In this document: positions 1-12,232 of the stretch, one piece after another | Position numbering within the stretch: the stretch's first letter is position 1 | Layout: each line of letters begins with the position of its first letter | Position numbers and translations under genes: made by a program | Assembly: GCA_016212515.1 (NCBI GenBank) | Contig: JACRFZ010000043.1 | Location: 1 to 64,000 of the forward strand | Direction: 5' to 3' | Origin: Candidatus Melainabacteria bacterium | GTDB taxonomy: Bacteria > Cyanobacteriota > Vampirovibrionia > Obscuribacterales > Obscuribacteraceae | DNA length: 64,000 nucleotides | The notes under the pieces: generated by a model | What the model saw: the letters and a program-made list of their open reading frames with translations, nothing else | Database searches by the model: none | What the model was told of the DNA's origin: nothing

Positions 1-98
1 CTGTTTAGACTGTGACATACAAAAGCTCCGTTTTTTTGGTTGAGTCTGGGTCTTGGTAAACACAGATTGTGAGCCAACTGACAGGGCTTTTGTGCCTT

Positions 99-323
99 TT
101 AGAACATTACTTTGGTATCACTCCTGTGAATAATGCGGGTTTCACCTTCTTCCGCTTTTAGCGCGGCAGCTTGAGCCGGTTTGTAAGGCTCGGCTCGAAG
201 GATTTCGTCCATATAGCTAGTTCCCGCTGTCTTTTCTTCGATGATCGGGGCGGCCTGTGCCTGCTTTATGACCAGGAGGCTTAGGGCGGCTGCTAGTACG
301 GCGGCATGCTTGAGGGCGGACAT
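99..323 (-). CDS. small secreted protein, 74 aa, unknown function
   Basis: The first 25 residues form a Sec-type signal peptide: MSALKHAAV, then a hydrophobic run AALSLLVI and an Ala-rich cleavage region ending QAQAA. The mature part is only about 49 residues, polar and charged, with no Cys and no family I recognise. The reading frame stays open much further upstream, but the ATG at 323 is preferred. It has an AGGGAG ribosome site about 11 bases upstream, and it puts the signal peptide at the N-terminus. The gene is divergent from the next one, with a 160-bp shared upstream region. It is probably exported to the periplasm or outside; function unknown. Confidence 0.6.
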   Translation of the reverse strand: MSALKHAAVLAAALSLLVIKQAQAAPIIEEKTAGTSYMDEILRAEPYKPAQAAALKAEEGETRIIHRSDTKVMF

Positions 324-483
324 TGTTTTCTTTTCTCCCTGGGTAACGTGAGACTCAACCCGAAGGTAAGGGAAATTAGGAGGGCCAAAAAGGTCGCCTT
401 GCCAAGGGGGGGGCTGCCAAATCTGGCGCCATGCCTGTGCGCCTGAGAGCTGAAGTAGTAGAATGCCAGAGGTTGGAGGTGTC

Positions 484-1809
484 ATGAGTCTTGGTTTGTA
501 TCTAAAAGGCAGGTTTTCCCCTAAGAAAAAGGATGGGGAAGAGGTTGCTTTACCAGTTTTCGATCGCGGCAAGCTGGAAGAATTTGAACGGTGGATCTCC
601 AACGTTGCTTTTGATGAAATGGAATGGTCCCAGTGGACCGAGGACGATGAAGGAAATCCCTGTCTGATGCTTTTATTGCATCCGGGGGCTGAGCCGATAA
701 TGCTTTCTCCCCTGGCTGATGATGAGCTTCTGGTGGCTGCCGCCACCTCTTCGGCCGGACCCGGCTATCACATCTTTATATGCGACCTTTTGCGCAAGCT
801 GGGGCAGTTTTACGGCTTAGACTGGTACGCCGAAGAAGAATCCGATTGCCTTGATGAAACAGGCTATTTTGAAACAGGTGACAAAGCTCGGCTTTACGAA
901 GAGTTCAACCGCTGGATGGGGGCTCTCGGTAAGCGTGTGGTGGAGCTTTCCAAGGAAGGGGCCAAGTTCCATCTGGCCATGCCTTTCGATGGTCATCAAT
1001 TCGATGTGACCGAGCCCATTTTGACCCAGCTCGGACCCCGTGACATGCGCTGGCTGCAGGCTGTCATAAAGGAACCTTCCCTGGGGCGTGATATCTTTCC
1101 CTGGTGGGAAGACGGCCATGGTGCCGAATATCACCTGGGCCGTGCACTTTGCTATATGTGGAACTCCCTGCGCTGGCGCGAGCCGCTCACGGAGACGGAA
1201 GCGGAGTTGCTGGAGACGATTTTGCGTCATCTTGACAGTGCCTATGCCCTTGATCCCGATCTGGAGTTTCCCTGGCGGGAATGGTCGCAAATCATAGATT
1301 TTCTGGGAACCAACTATGAGCTTTCCGACTTTGTTGAGGAGATGGCCGACAAGTCCGATCTGGCTTTCGGACGGCTTTCCCTGGTTGGTTACAGGCGCTT
1401 TGATGTGCGTAAGAACCTGGGTGGCGGCTGGTCGGTTGCCATTCCCGGTACCTTTGTGGAGGAACTGGAAGAAGGGCAGACATTCCTGGCTTACGATGAA
1501 ACCCGGAATGTGCGGGTAACCTGCATGTCGGCCACCGACTCGAGCGGCAACACCCTTGATGCCGCCGAGATTCTGCGCAAAATCAGGGTCATTGATGATC
1601 CAATCAGCTATGAAAAAGGCAAAGTGCTGGGGCGGGCCTTCTTTGAAAAGATTGAAGAAGAGGACGCTACTTTCTGGATGCTGCGTGGCGTGTCGGCGGC
1701 GTCCGGTACTTTTGCCCAGGTCACCATCTGTTTCGAAGAGGAAGAGGAACAGCCATGGGCCCTTTCTATCTGGCGTTCTCTTGATCACCGCTCCAGTCAC
1801 GAACCCTAG
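484..1809 (+). CDS. hypothetical acidic cytoplasmic protein, 441 aa
   Basis: I do not recognise this family. The protein is acidic and rich in Trp and Glu, with no signal peptide or membrane segment. Two stretches (about residues 20-115 and 125-210) look like alternating alpha/beta sandwich segments, faintly reminiscent of YbjN/type III chaperone-like folds; that is a guess. The C-terminal third (about 300-435) contains beta-rich sequence around GGGWSVAIPG and a very acidic EEEEEE tail region. The ATG at 484 is chosen over the one at 463 because GGAGG lies 4 bases in front of it. It converges on the following minus-strand gene with only 8 bp between them. Confidence 0.65.
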   Translation: MSLGLYLKGRFSPKKKDGEEVALPVFDRGKLEEFERWISNVAFDEMEWSQWTEDDEGNPCLMLLLHPGAEPIMLSPLADDELLVAAATSSAGPGYHIFICDLLRKLGQFYGLDWYAEEESDCLDETGYFETGDKARLYEEFNRWMGALGKRVVELSKEGAKFHLAMPFDGHQFDVTEPILTQLGPRDMRWLQAVIKEPSLGRDIFPWWEDGHGAEYHLGRALCYMWNSLRWREPLTETEAELLETILRHLDSAYALDPDLEFPWREWSQIIDFLGTNYELSDFVEEMADKSDLAFGRLSLVGYRRFDVRKNLGGGWSVAIPGTFVEELEEGQTFLAYDETRNVRVTCMSATDSSGNTLDAAEILRKIRVIDDPISYEKGKVLGRAFFEKIEEEDATFWMLRGVSAASGTFAQVTICFEEEEEQPWALSIWRSLDHRSSHEP

Positions 1810-1817
1810 AGTCCGGC

Positions 1818-2567
1818 TTACGCCCCGTCAAGAATAAGTTGACCGGATAAGTGAAAATTACCGGCTACCACTCCCCCGGCTACCATGGGAACGTCAAGGG
1901 TGGCTGCGTCAATGCACACATCAAATTGGACTTTACCGACTGTCACTAGCGCCCATTGAAAGTAGTAGTGCGTAAAGGGATTCTCGAAAACCTGGGTGCG
2001 CTCCACCACGCCGCAGATATAGGCTTCCGGTAGATAGGCGGGAGTGGCACCGGCATTGGCAGCCGAGCCTATTACAGAGCCCACCGGGCAGATTTTGTCT
2101 TGCTTATGGTTGTATTCCTCTACGGAGTTATAGAGGCTTACCTCTCTGGCTGCTGCTGCCAACTGAACCGTGACGTTGCAGGGAATTTCTACAAAGTTGT
2201 AGTAAGCAAAATTCGGGCATTCGAAAATGATTGTATATTCCCCCGGGGGGCCGAAACCGGGTGTATTGCCGTTCGGATTCATCCAGGCCAGGTAACGTCC
2301 ATCAAGGGGCTTGTTGTTGTACTTGATGCGCTGAGCCAGAAGCACGGGGTTGCGCGAATCGCCCTCGAAGTGGGGACAAATCGAATAGGGCCGGTTCTCT
2401 TCGTCGAGTTTGGCCCAGAGCTGCGATCTCGTGCCGGTCTTGAGCACCATATAGCTGCCCAGAGCGGTTCCGACACGCTCGCCCCGCTGCGCCACGACGG
2501 TAGCTAGTTGCGCGGCTTCTTCCGTGCTAAAAACTTTAAAGCCGACACTGGCAAGAGGGGTGGTCAT
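1818..2567 (-). CDS. hypothetical protein, 249 aa
   Basis: Unrecognised protein without signal peptide or transmembrane segment. The sequence is rich in aromatic residues and has five scattered Cys (for example CPHF, CPNF, CPVG, CGVV, CIDA), giving a soluble, probably beta-rich fold. The N-terminus begins MTTPLASVGFKVFSTEEAAQ. It stands alone on the minus strand between two plus-strand genes, converging with the gene ending at 1809. There is no context clue to its role. Confidence 0.6.
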   Translation of the reverse strand: MTTPLASVGFKVFSTEEAAQLATVVAQRGERVGTALGSYMVLKTGTRSQLWAKLDEENRPYSICPHFEGDSRNPVLLAQRIKYNNKPLDGRYLAWMNPNGNTPGFGPPGEYTIIFECPNFAYYNFVEIPCNVTVQLAAAAREVSLYNSVEEYNHKQDKICPVGSVIGSAANAGATPAYLPEAYICGVVERTQVFENPFTHYYFQWALVTVGKVQFDVCIDAATLDVPMVAGGVVAGNFHLSGQLILDGA

Positions 2568-2748
2568 GTTCGCGGTCCTGATTGAAACTGAAGCATGGAT
2601 TCAGGCAGATTAGCACATTTGCTACCGCATTTATGACCTTAGTTGCCCAACTTACAGGGGATAGACTTGCTTCTCGGACCCTTTCTATATTAATCTTTAC
2701 GCAGCGTTACTTCCAGACCAGTGAAACAGTCCTACACCGGAGATCCCC

Positions 2749-3924
2749 GTGAGCCATCGCAAGACAATTCGTAAATCGATTCGAACTACGATGACGATAC
2801 CATATACGGTGGCGGGGATGGACCCCGAGGCGCTCACCTTTGACCCTGAGGCTTCGCAGTCTGAGATAACGCTGGTTTGTTATGACGGCGAAAAAATGCT
2901 GGAAGAACACAATGTGGAGATGACCAGGGTTGTGTCCCAGCTTGAGAAGTGGCCTGTGGTTTGGGTGAATGTGGAGGGGCTCGGTAGTTCCAAGAAGATC
3001 AAATGGCTTGGCGAGCTGTTCAAGATCCACCCCCTGGCTCTCGAAGACATTGTTACCGTGCACCAGCGAGCCAAGTATGAGATCTTTGATGACTGTTGCT
3101 TCTTCATCGCCCACATGATGGAAGCTAAGGGCGAGCTTTTGCAAGAGCAAGTCAGCCTCTATTTCAATAAGAATGTGGTACTGACCTTTCAGGAAGGCCC
3201 TATCGATGCCACAAAGCCCGTTCTGGAGCGCATCAGAAAGTCGCAGGGGCGGCTGCGCTCCTCTGGTGCCGACTATCTGGCCTATGCCCTCATTGACAGT
3301 GTCATCGACTTGTATTTCCCGGTGCTGGAGTACTTTGGAGAAAAGTTGGAGAATCTTGAGGATGCGATTCTCGATCACCCTGACAAGAAAACCGTTAGCT
3401 CCTTGCATATGATCAAACGAGAACTCCTTGCCATGCGCCGGGCCCTTTTCCCCTTGCGTGAGGCTTTGAGTTCAATGATGCGCTCCAGCCCTGCTTTCTT
3501 TACACCCGATACGCTCTTACACTTGCGCGACAGCCATGACCACGTGGTGCAGATTACCGACTTTATCGATACTTACCGTGAACTTTGTTCCGATCTGATG
3601 GACGTGTATCTATCAAGCATGTCGAACCGGTTGTCGGAAGTCATGAAAGTTCTTACCGTCATTACCACTATTTGTGCGCCACCGACTCTGGTGGCTGGTA
3701 TCTATGGTATGAACTTCAATCCCGATAGTTCGCCGTATAACATGCCTGAACTGAACTGGTATTTCGGATATCCTCTGGCTCTGGTCTTGATGGTGGCATT
3801 GTCGGCAGCACTCTTTATGTTCATTTTGAAGCCGCTCAAGCAATTGGAAGGTTCCACCATTATTCCGCCGAATGTTCCGCCGCCGGTTGCTCCCGAAAAC
3901 GGTCAGGGCAATGGCGCAAGCTAG
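2749..3924 (+). CDS. corA: CorA-family divalent cation transporter
   Basis: CorA proteins are homopentameric inner-membrane channels for Mg2+ and sometimes Co2+/Ni2+. The signature GMN motif is present as YGMNFNP at residues 319-325, just after the first transmembrane helix, with a second helix (about 338-360, YPLALVLMVALSAALF) following. The long N-terminal part is the cytoplasmic alpha/beta funnel plus stalk helix. The tail after TM2 is about 30 residues with a Pro-rich PPNVPPPV segment, longer than the few basic residues usual for the family. Start is GTG with GGAG upstream. The last 14 bases overlap the next gene, so the two are probably co-translated. Confidence 0.9.
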   Translation: MSHRKTIRKSIRTTMTIPYTVAGMDPEALTFDPEASQSEITLVCYDGEKMLEEHNVEMTRVVSQLEKWPVVWVNVEGLGSSKKIKWLGELFKIHPLALEDIVTVHQRAKYEIFDDCCFFIAHMMEAKGELLQEQVSLYFNKNVVLTFQEGPIDATKPVLERIRKSQGRLRSSGADYLAYALIDSVIDLYFPVLEYFGEKLENLEDAILDHPDKKTVSSLHMIKRELLAMRRALFPLREALSSMMRSSPAFFTPDTLLHLRDSHDHVVQITDFIDTYRELCSDLMDVYLSSMSNRLSEVMKVLTVITTICAPPTLVAGIYGMNFNPDSSPYNMPELNWYFGYPLALVLMVALSAALFMFILKPLKQLEGSTIIPPNVPPPVAPENGQGNGAS

Positions 3925-4441
3925 CTTGCCGTCCCCGCCTTGCGGCAATGGTGCCATTTTTGATAAAAGCGGTCGCTATCGCTATTTGCTCTGGCGAAAT
4001 CTTTCCGGCACAGGTGCAAACGTCCTCTCCATCATCATGCTCAATCCATCCCTGGCTGATGCCGATTCTGATGATCCGACTATTGCCAGTTGTGTGCGCC
4101 TCACTCGCAACAATGGTTATGAGGGCTTGATAGTAGCCAATCTTTACGCTTTTCTGACGCCCTATCCGCGAGAATTGTTTGCGGCTCGTGACCCGGTGGG
4201 ACGTCTTTACGGTCGCAACAACGATGCCTATATCGAACTCAGTCAAAGACTCTCCCGCTCAACCCTGTTAGCCTGGGGCAACCAGGCTCTAGTCGATAGG
4301 GCGCGCATTGAGAGTGTCTTAAAACTGCTCGATAGGGAGCGCTGTCTGATGCTGGGGCTGACCGAACGCAGGCAGCCCCGTCATCCGCTTTATGTGGCGG
4401 CGGCGACTAAAATGCAGAAAGCCACAATGCTCTGGCCCTAA
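3911..4441 (+). CDS. DUF1643 domain protein
   Basis: A 176-residue protein matching the DUF1643 pattern: an N-terminal RYRYLLWR segment, then IIMLNPSLADADSDDPTIASCVR, NGYEGLIVANLYAF and a late AWGNQ strand. The family is widespread in bacteria and phages, and its biochemical function is unknown. The start at 3911 has AGGG just upstream and overlaps the end of the corA-type gene by 14 bases. A start at 3872 would overlap more and has no better ribosome site. The recognition rests on the LNPSxADxxxxDPT motif. Confidence 0.8.
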   Translation: MAQASLPSPPCGNGAIFDKSGRYRYLLWRNLSGTGANVLSIIMLNPSLADADSDDPTIASCVRLTRNNGYEGLIVANLYAFLTPYPRELFAARDPVGRLYGRNNDAYIELSQRLSRSTLLAWGNQALVDRARIESVLKLLDRERCLMLGLTERRQPRHPLYVAAATKMQKATMLWP

Positions 4442-4502
4442 CCTGGCCCATTATTTGGGTTCCATTCCTGTAGAATATGACAGTTCCTGCCGGAGATACG
4501 TC

Positions 4503-4982
4503 TTGAAATTTATACGGGTGTGTTCACTCTGCCTGGCGCTGTTTGCTTTCGCTGCTGCCGCACAGGCGCAAGTAAAGGTATCTGCCGAGCCGTGGCAAAA
4601 GAAGAGTTTGACCGGTTTGAACTCTCTCAGATACGGCATCGCTTACGATCCCACTGGCGCCCTGGGCAAGCAAGTGGTACCGGCTATGAAAGATTTGAAG
4701 GTGGCTACAAAGTCAGTCGATCTCAAAAGCGATGGTAAAGTCCTCCTCAATGACAATGAGGGACGCCTCAAAGTCTATGTGGATGAGAAGCGTGAGGAAG
4801 GTAAAAACTGGGTGGGTATCTCTCTGGAGCAGAAAGCTCGCTTGAGCCGTCTGGAGGCTGTTACCTTTGATACGGTCACTTATAAGATTGGTACCCTTTG
4901 TCCGGCCGGTAATACCAATGCGGCCTTGAAAGAACTGCTGGCTGAATTCGTGAAAGACTTTCAGGGCAGCCGCAAGCCCTAG
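4503..4982 (+). CDS. secreted hypothetical protein, 159 aa
   Basis: Starts at TTG (4503), with GGAG seven bases upstream. This places a clean signal peptide, MKFIRVCSLCLALFAFAAAA followed by QAQ, at the N-terminus. The mature part is about 135 residues with many Lys and Asp/Glu and a single Cys near the end (GTLCPAGN). No family recognised. The gene ends 18 bp before the Ser/Thr kinase gene and could share its transcript. An exported or periplasmic location is the only inference I can support. Confidence 0.65.
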   Translation: MKFIRVCSLCLALFAFAAAAQAQVKVSAEPWQKKSLTGLNSLRYGIAYDPTGALGKQVVPAMKDLKVATKSVDLKSDGKVLLNDNEGRLKVYVDEKREEGKNWVGISLEQKARLSRLEAVTFDTVTYKIGTLCPAGNTNAALKELLAEFVKDFQGSRKP

Positions 4983-5000
4983 CCTGTCGAGGCAGATCAG

Positions 5001-8311
<3,311 letters not shown>

Positions 8312-8324
8312 TTAGAAAAGGTGA

Positions 8325-8365
8325 CAAAACGGGGGGTGGGGGAGCTACACCGTTTTGGCGCTCCC
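8325..8365 (-). promoter_or_regulatory. structured pyrG leader with C-tract
   Basis: In the transcript sense, GGGAGC (8365-8360) can pair with GCTCCC (8345-8340), while CAAAACGG (8357-8350) can pair with CCGTTTTG (8332-8325). The two helices are interleaved, so they form either a pseudoknot or alternatives. Between them is a run of C broken by one A (8342-8331). A weak -10-like TAGAAA at 8377-8372 would start transcription on the GGG at 8365; no convincing -35 is seen. Bacillus and Lactococcus pyrG are controlled by CTP-sensitive G-stuttering at a GGG start, so a related mechanism is possible but unproven here. Confidence 0.35.
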
Positions 8366-8396
8366 GTTTCGTTTCTAGTGCTTGCCTTCATGGATA

Positions 8397-8681
8397 CTAT
8401 TCCCCTATCTTCGGCACTCGGAAGAAGTTGCCGTCTCTGAGGGGGGCATTGGCCATGAGAACTTCCCGGGGAAGCGAGGGGCAAACTTCGTCTTCCCGTA
8501 AGACATTGACGGCGGCGATAGGGTGGGACATGGGCTCCACTCCTTCGGTGTCGACGCTCTTTAGTTCATCAAAGTAGTCAATGATGCGCGAAAGCTGCTC
8601 TGCGTATTGGCGGCTTTCGTCTTCAGTCAGGCTTAACCTGGCTAATTTGGCCACATGTTGTACATCTTTGATGGATATCAT
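8397..8681 (-). CDS. gatC: Asp-tRNA(Asn)/Glu-tRNA(Gln) amidotransferase subunit C
   Basis: Small stabilising subunit of the GatCAB complex, which converts misacylated Glu-tRNA(Gln) and Asp-tRNA(Asn) to the correct amidated forms. The 94 residues show the family pattern: VQHVAKLARLSLTEDE near the N-terminus, the central helix with LSRIIDYFDEL, and the extended C-terminal belt with VEPMSHP, LREDEV and FFRVPK. Length is typical. gatA and gatB are not adjacent; the neighbour downstream is pyrG on the same strand. Its presence implies an indirect route to Gln-tRNA or Asn-tRNA in this organism. Confidence 0.95.
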   Translation of the reverse strand: MISIKDVQHVAKLARLSLTEDESRQYAEQLSRIIDYFDELKSVDTEGVEPMSHPIAAVNVLREDEVCPSLPREVLMANAPLRDGNFFRVPKIGE

Positions 8682-8761
8682 TTTTAGAGTTTATAGGGAA
8701 TTTGCCGGTTAATCCAACAAAACTTCTGGTATTCTCGCAGAAAGAACCCCGGGTGTGAACT

Positions 8762-9769
8762 GTGATCCTTGACTTAGTTATCCTCGTCTTCACTCTAATT
8801 TTCATAGTCTTCTGTTCCGAGCTCTTTACAAATGGAATTGAGTGGCTGGGCCAGCGTTTGCAGCTCAGCGAAGGGGTGGTGGGCAGTGTCCTGGCCGCGG
8901 TCGGTACGGCGCTGCCGGAGACTCTTATTCCTGTGGTGGCTCTCATCTTCTTCGGCAAGCAACACGGTGCAGAAGTCGGCATCGGCGCCATTGCCGGAGC
9001 GCCCTTCATGCTATCCACGCTCACCCTGGGGCTTTGTGGGCTGGCCTGCCTGGTCTTCACCCGCTCCGGGCGGCGTAAGCCCGGACTGGAAATTAAAAAG
9101 GGTGTAATCAAGAGGGATTTGCGATTTTTTATCGCCGCCTACGTTCTGGCCATGGGGGCCTCCTTCCTACCTTCCACCGGCTTCTGGCGTCCGACCATGG
9201 CCGTGCTGCTGGTTCTTATCTATCCTTTTTATTTATATAAATCTTTCAGCCATGAAGGTGAGGTGGGCGAGACTCCCGAGACACTCTACCTGGATCGTCT
9301 CACCAAGATTGGTTCCAACCGGCTGCGTTTGATTGTTCCTCAAATTTTTCTCGGCCTGGCTGGTATCTCCAGCGGTGCGTATTTCTTTGTCGAATCCATC
9401 CAGAATCTCTCCGATGACTTCCATATTCCGCCCCTGGTGCTCTCTTTGATCATTTGTCCGGTGGCTACGGAATTGCCTGAAAAGATTAACAGCGTGCTCT
9501 GGCTCAAAGCCAACAAAGACACCATGGCTCTGGGGAATGTTAGTGGGGCACTGGTCTTCCAGAGCTGCTTCCCGGTGGCTTTCGGTGTGGCCTTCACGGC
9601 CTGGCAGTTGGATGCAGGCACCCTGCTTTCAGGGCTGGTGGCTATTGCTTCTGCTTCCATCTACCTGGGGCTTCTCACTTTTGCCAGGTTACAGCCGGTG
9701 CATCTGGCATTTGGTGCTCTGGCATATGCCTGCACCATCGCCGCTATTATTCATTTAGATCTGAAGTAG
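8762..9769 (+). CDS. Na+/Ca2+ exchanger (CaCA) family membrane protein
   Basis: Polytopic membrane protein of 335 residues with about ten hydrophobic segments. The two inverted alpha-repeats that bind the ions are visible: GSVLAAVGTALPETLIPVVA near residue 40-60, and VATELPEKINSVLWLKAN near 237-254. Each carries the expected acidic residue in an LPE motif. It probably exchanges Ca2+ or another cation for Na+ or H+ across the inner membrane. The start at 8762 is GTG with a poor ribosome site, so the true start is not certain. It converges on the next gene with 1 bp between. Confidence 0.85.
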   Translation: MILDLVILVFTLIFIVFCSELFTNGIEWLGQRLQLSEGVVGSVLAAVGTALPETLIPVVALIFFGKQHGAEVGIGAIAGAPFMLSTLTLGLCGLACLVFTRSGRRKPGLEIKKGVIKRDLRFFIAAYVLAMGASFLPSTGFWRPTMAVLLVLIYPFYLYKSFSHEGEVGETPETLYLDRLTKIGSNRLRLIVPQIFLGLAGISSGAYFFVESIQNLSDDFHIPPLVLSLIICPVATELPEKINSVLWLKANKDTMALGNVSGALVFQSCFPVAFGVAFTAWQLDAGTLLSGLVAIASASIYLGLLTFARLQPVHLAFGALAYACTIAAIIHLDLK

Positions 9770-9770
9770 C

Positions 9771-10838
9771 TCAGGCTTCGGGCTTGTCTGCCGCAGGAGC
9801 GCTTTCCACCACCGCCGCCGCTTCCTTCTCTCTCATGAAGGCATGGTAGCCTTCTTTACCGGCCGGCGGATAGAAAAAGTCGAGTATTTCCTTGATGGAG
9901 GCGGCCACTGGAATGGCTATGAGCATGCCGAGAGCGCCGGCCATGACTTCACCGCAGAGCACGGCGAAGATAATGGCCAGGGGATGCAGTTCCACCGCAT
10001 GACCGATGAAACGGGGGACTACCACGTAGTCTTCCACCAGGCGGGCGATCCAGTAGCCCAGGATGATAAAGACCGCCACATGGACACCTTGCTGTGATAC
10101 ACCAACGATGGTGGCAATGGTGATGGCGAAGAAGGGCCCCAGTACCGGAATGATCTCCAAAAAACCGCTCAAGATAGCGATTGGCCCGGCGTATTTGATA
10201 TTCAGCCAGAAATGCAGGATGCCGTAGGCCACACCCGACATCAACACCACCAGGAAGATCTGCCCGCGCACATATTTGCTGAGCATGACATTGACCTGGG
10301 AAGAGAGTTTCTTCACCGCTTCGTGCTTTTCTTCAGGGATGAAGCGCAGGCAGAACTGGCCGACGGAACGGCTGTCTATGAGCAGGTAAATAGAAGAGAC
10401 GATGCAAACCAGCACTGAGAGCAAGCTCTTGGATAGGAGCCCGCCCAGATGCACTATTTCTTCAGGGGAGCCGACGTTTTGCTCGATGCTGCTGGTCAGC
10501 TCTTCCGCTGTTTTTTCTACGTCCAACTGCCAGTGAAAACCGTCCGAGATCTGCTGCACCAGGCTTGTGATGATGTCCTTGCGCTGGGCGGCAAGGGCCG
10601 AGAACTGCTCCATGATGGACTGGCCGAACCAGGTGCTGGCGCCCACAATTAGGGCCAGGGCGCCGATATAGATGATACCGACGGCCAGACCCGGTCTGAT
10701 GCGAAAGGTAGTGCTTACCTGATTTACCAGGGGCAAAAGCAGGTAAGCAATAATCGCGCCTACGATAAACGGAGGAAAGACCTCTCGAATAAAGTAGAGG
10801 AACCAGAAGAGGAGCAGTACAAAGAGCCATTTGAACAT
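9771..10838 (-). CDS. AI-2E family transporter (TqsA/PerM-like)
   Basis: A 355-residue membrane protein with an N-terminal helical pair (FVLLLFWFLYFIREVFPPFI, then a segment with AYLLLPLV), a long amphipathic region, and a C-terminal membrane block. The block contains AILSGFLEIIPVLGPFFA and the conserved PRFIGHAVELHPLAI stretch of the family. Members export the AI-2 signal (TqsA) or act as Na+/H+ antiporters, so substrate cannot be assigned. The C-terminus is a hydrophilic Ala/Glu-rich tail. It lies 23 bp downstream of the dehydrogenase gene on the same strand and is likely co-transcribed. Confidence 0.85.
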   Translation of the reverse strand: MFKWLFVLLLFWFLYFIREVFPPFIVGAIIAYLLLPLVNQVSTTFRIRPGLAVGIIYIGALALIVGASTWFGQSIMEQFSALAAQRKDIITSLVQQISDGFHWQLDVEKTAEELTSSIEQNVGSPEEIVHLGGLLSKSLLSVLVCIVSSIYLLIDSRSVGQFCLRFIPEEKHEAVKKLSSQVNVMLSKYVRGQIFLVVLMSGVAYGILHFWLNIKYAGPIAILSGFLEIIPVLGPFFAITIATIVGVSQQGVHVAVFIILGYWIARLVEDYVVVPRFIGHAVELHPLAIIFAVLCGEVMAGALGMLIAIPVAASIKEILDFFYPPAGKEGYHAFMREKEAAAVVESAPAADKPEA

Positions 10839-10861
10839 GGAGTATGTTCAGCCTTTCTAAA

Positions 10862-12142
10862 TTAGCTTACGCAGGCGGGTTTCTTACCGTATTCGCTCAG
10901 TTTGTGCATTTTTGCACCCACTAGTTTGCTCAAGAGCCAGGACGGTCTGAAGCGCTCGTTCAGGACATCTTTGCCGTTACCGGCTGAGACATAGGTACCG
11001 CCGGAGGTGGCATAGGCGTTCAGCTCATCGAGGCAGAAGCTCAGCCCTTTCTCGTCGGCCAGAGCAATCAGCCCTTTCTTGAAGCCGCAACCGTTCTGCA
11101 TGGCCAGATCGATGTCTTTCACATCGACAACGCCTTCTTGCAGGCAGTAGATGGCTTCGTTGAGCATGGGCAGGATCAGCCTCAAACCATCGAAGCTGCG
11201 GCTCGATTGCTTGAGGGGAGTTTCTTTGTTGGCTTCTTCTACCAGCTCGGCTACCTTCGGGTTGACTTGCTTGGCTTCGCCTTTTGCCGGTACCGCTTTG
11301 TCGTGCATGAAGAAGCCGGCGCCGGTCTTCTGACCAAGTTGCTTGGCCTTTACCATTTTTGCAAGCAGGGGCGAAGGCGAGAAGCGTTCTCCGTATTGCT
11401 TGAAGAGAAACTCCGTGACATGGGCGCAGACATCGATGCCGGTCATGTCGAAGAGAGCGAAGGGACCCATGGGCAGACCAAATTCTACTGCCTTGGCGTC
11501 GATTTCCTCGATGGTGGCGGTGCCTTCCTGCAGCATGTAGAGGGCTTCGTTCATATAAGTGAAAAGTACGCGGTTGACCAGGAAGCCCGGGCACTCTTCA
11601 ACCTTGACGGGAGTTTTGCCCATTTCCTTGCAGAGGTCCATGGCTGTTTTCACGGTCTCTTCCGAAGTATGAACGCCGGGGATGACCTCGACCAGCTTCA
11701 TGAACTGGGCGGGGTTGAAAAAGTGCATGCCCAGTACTTTGTCCGGACGACTTGTGGCGGCGGCTATTTCCGAGACGGAAAGTGCCGAGGTGTTGGTGGC
11801 CAGGATGGCTTTTTTGGGGCAGATTTCGTCAAGGGTCTTAAATATGTCCAGCTTGACTGAAATTTCTTCGAAGGCTGCTTCAATGACCAGGTCTACGTTC
11901 TTAAAATCATCATAAGAAGTGGTCCCCGTCACCAGGGCCAGGAGCTTGTCAGCCTCTTCCTGGGTATTGACGCCCTTTTTGACACGGGAGTCGTACATTC
12001 TTTTGATATTGCCAAGACCACGGTCCACCGCTTGCTGCTCGACATCTTTGAGCAAAACTTCGATACCGCACTGGCTGAGAACGCATGCAATGCCGCTGCC
12101 CATGGCGCCGGCGCCTACAACTGCTGCTCTGAGTACTCTCAT
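10862..12142 (-). CDS. 3-hydroxyacyl-CoA dehydrogenase, two C-terminal domains
   Basis: Oxidises 3-hydroxyacyl-CoA to 3-ketoacyl-CoA with NAD+, in beta-oxidation or the reverse direction in butanoate-type metabolism. The Rossmann motif VGAGAMGSGIA sits at residues 10-20, and the catalytic His region reads MHFFNP with MKLVEVI following. Two copies of the C-terminal 3HCDH helical domain follow (about 187-285 and 325-410; the second starts near LPMLNEAIYCLQEG). At 426 residues it resembles the dehydrogenase half of FadB without the hydratase, rather than a 280-residue Hbd. The enoyl-CoA hydratase at 53.5 kb is a possible pathway partner. Confidence 0.9.
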   Translation of the reverse strand: MRVLRAAVVGAGAMGSGIACVLSQCGIEVLLKDVEQQAVDRGLGNIKRMYDSRVKKGVNTQEEADKLLALVTGTTSYDDFKNVDLVIEAAFEEISVKLDIFKTLDEICPKKAILATNTSALSVSEIAAATSRPDKVLGMHFFNPAQFMKLVEVIPGVHTSEETVKTAMDLCKEMGKTPVKVEECPGFLVNRVLFTYMNEALYMLQEGTATIEEIDAKAVEFGLPMGPFALFDMTGIDVCAHVTEFLFKQYGERFSPSPLLAKMVKAKQLGQKTGAGFFMHDKAVPAKGEAKQVNPKVAELVEEANKETPLKQSSRSFDGLRLILPMLNEAIYCLQEGVVDVKDIDLAMQNGCGFKKGLIALADEKGLSFCLDELNAYATSGGTYVSAGNGKDVLNERFRPSWLLSKLVGAKMHKLSEYGKKPACVS

Positions 12143-12232
12143 TTAAAAGCCTCACTGCTATAAAAGAAGGAAATTTGGCGCTATGCTAGCATTTTTGTTT
12201 CGCAGGCTCGCCAAATCGTAAGGAATTAGTAT

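Noticed and set aside
1-98. Partial gene at the left edge
   Set aside because: All plus-strand frames hit early stops and nothing coding-like is visible on the minus strand before 99.
817-1800. Long minus-strand frame opposite the 441-residue gene
   Set aside because: Shadow of the plus-strand gene: biased composition, no ribosome site, no recognisable features.
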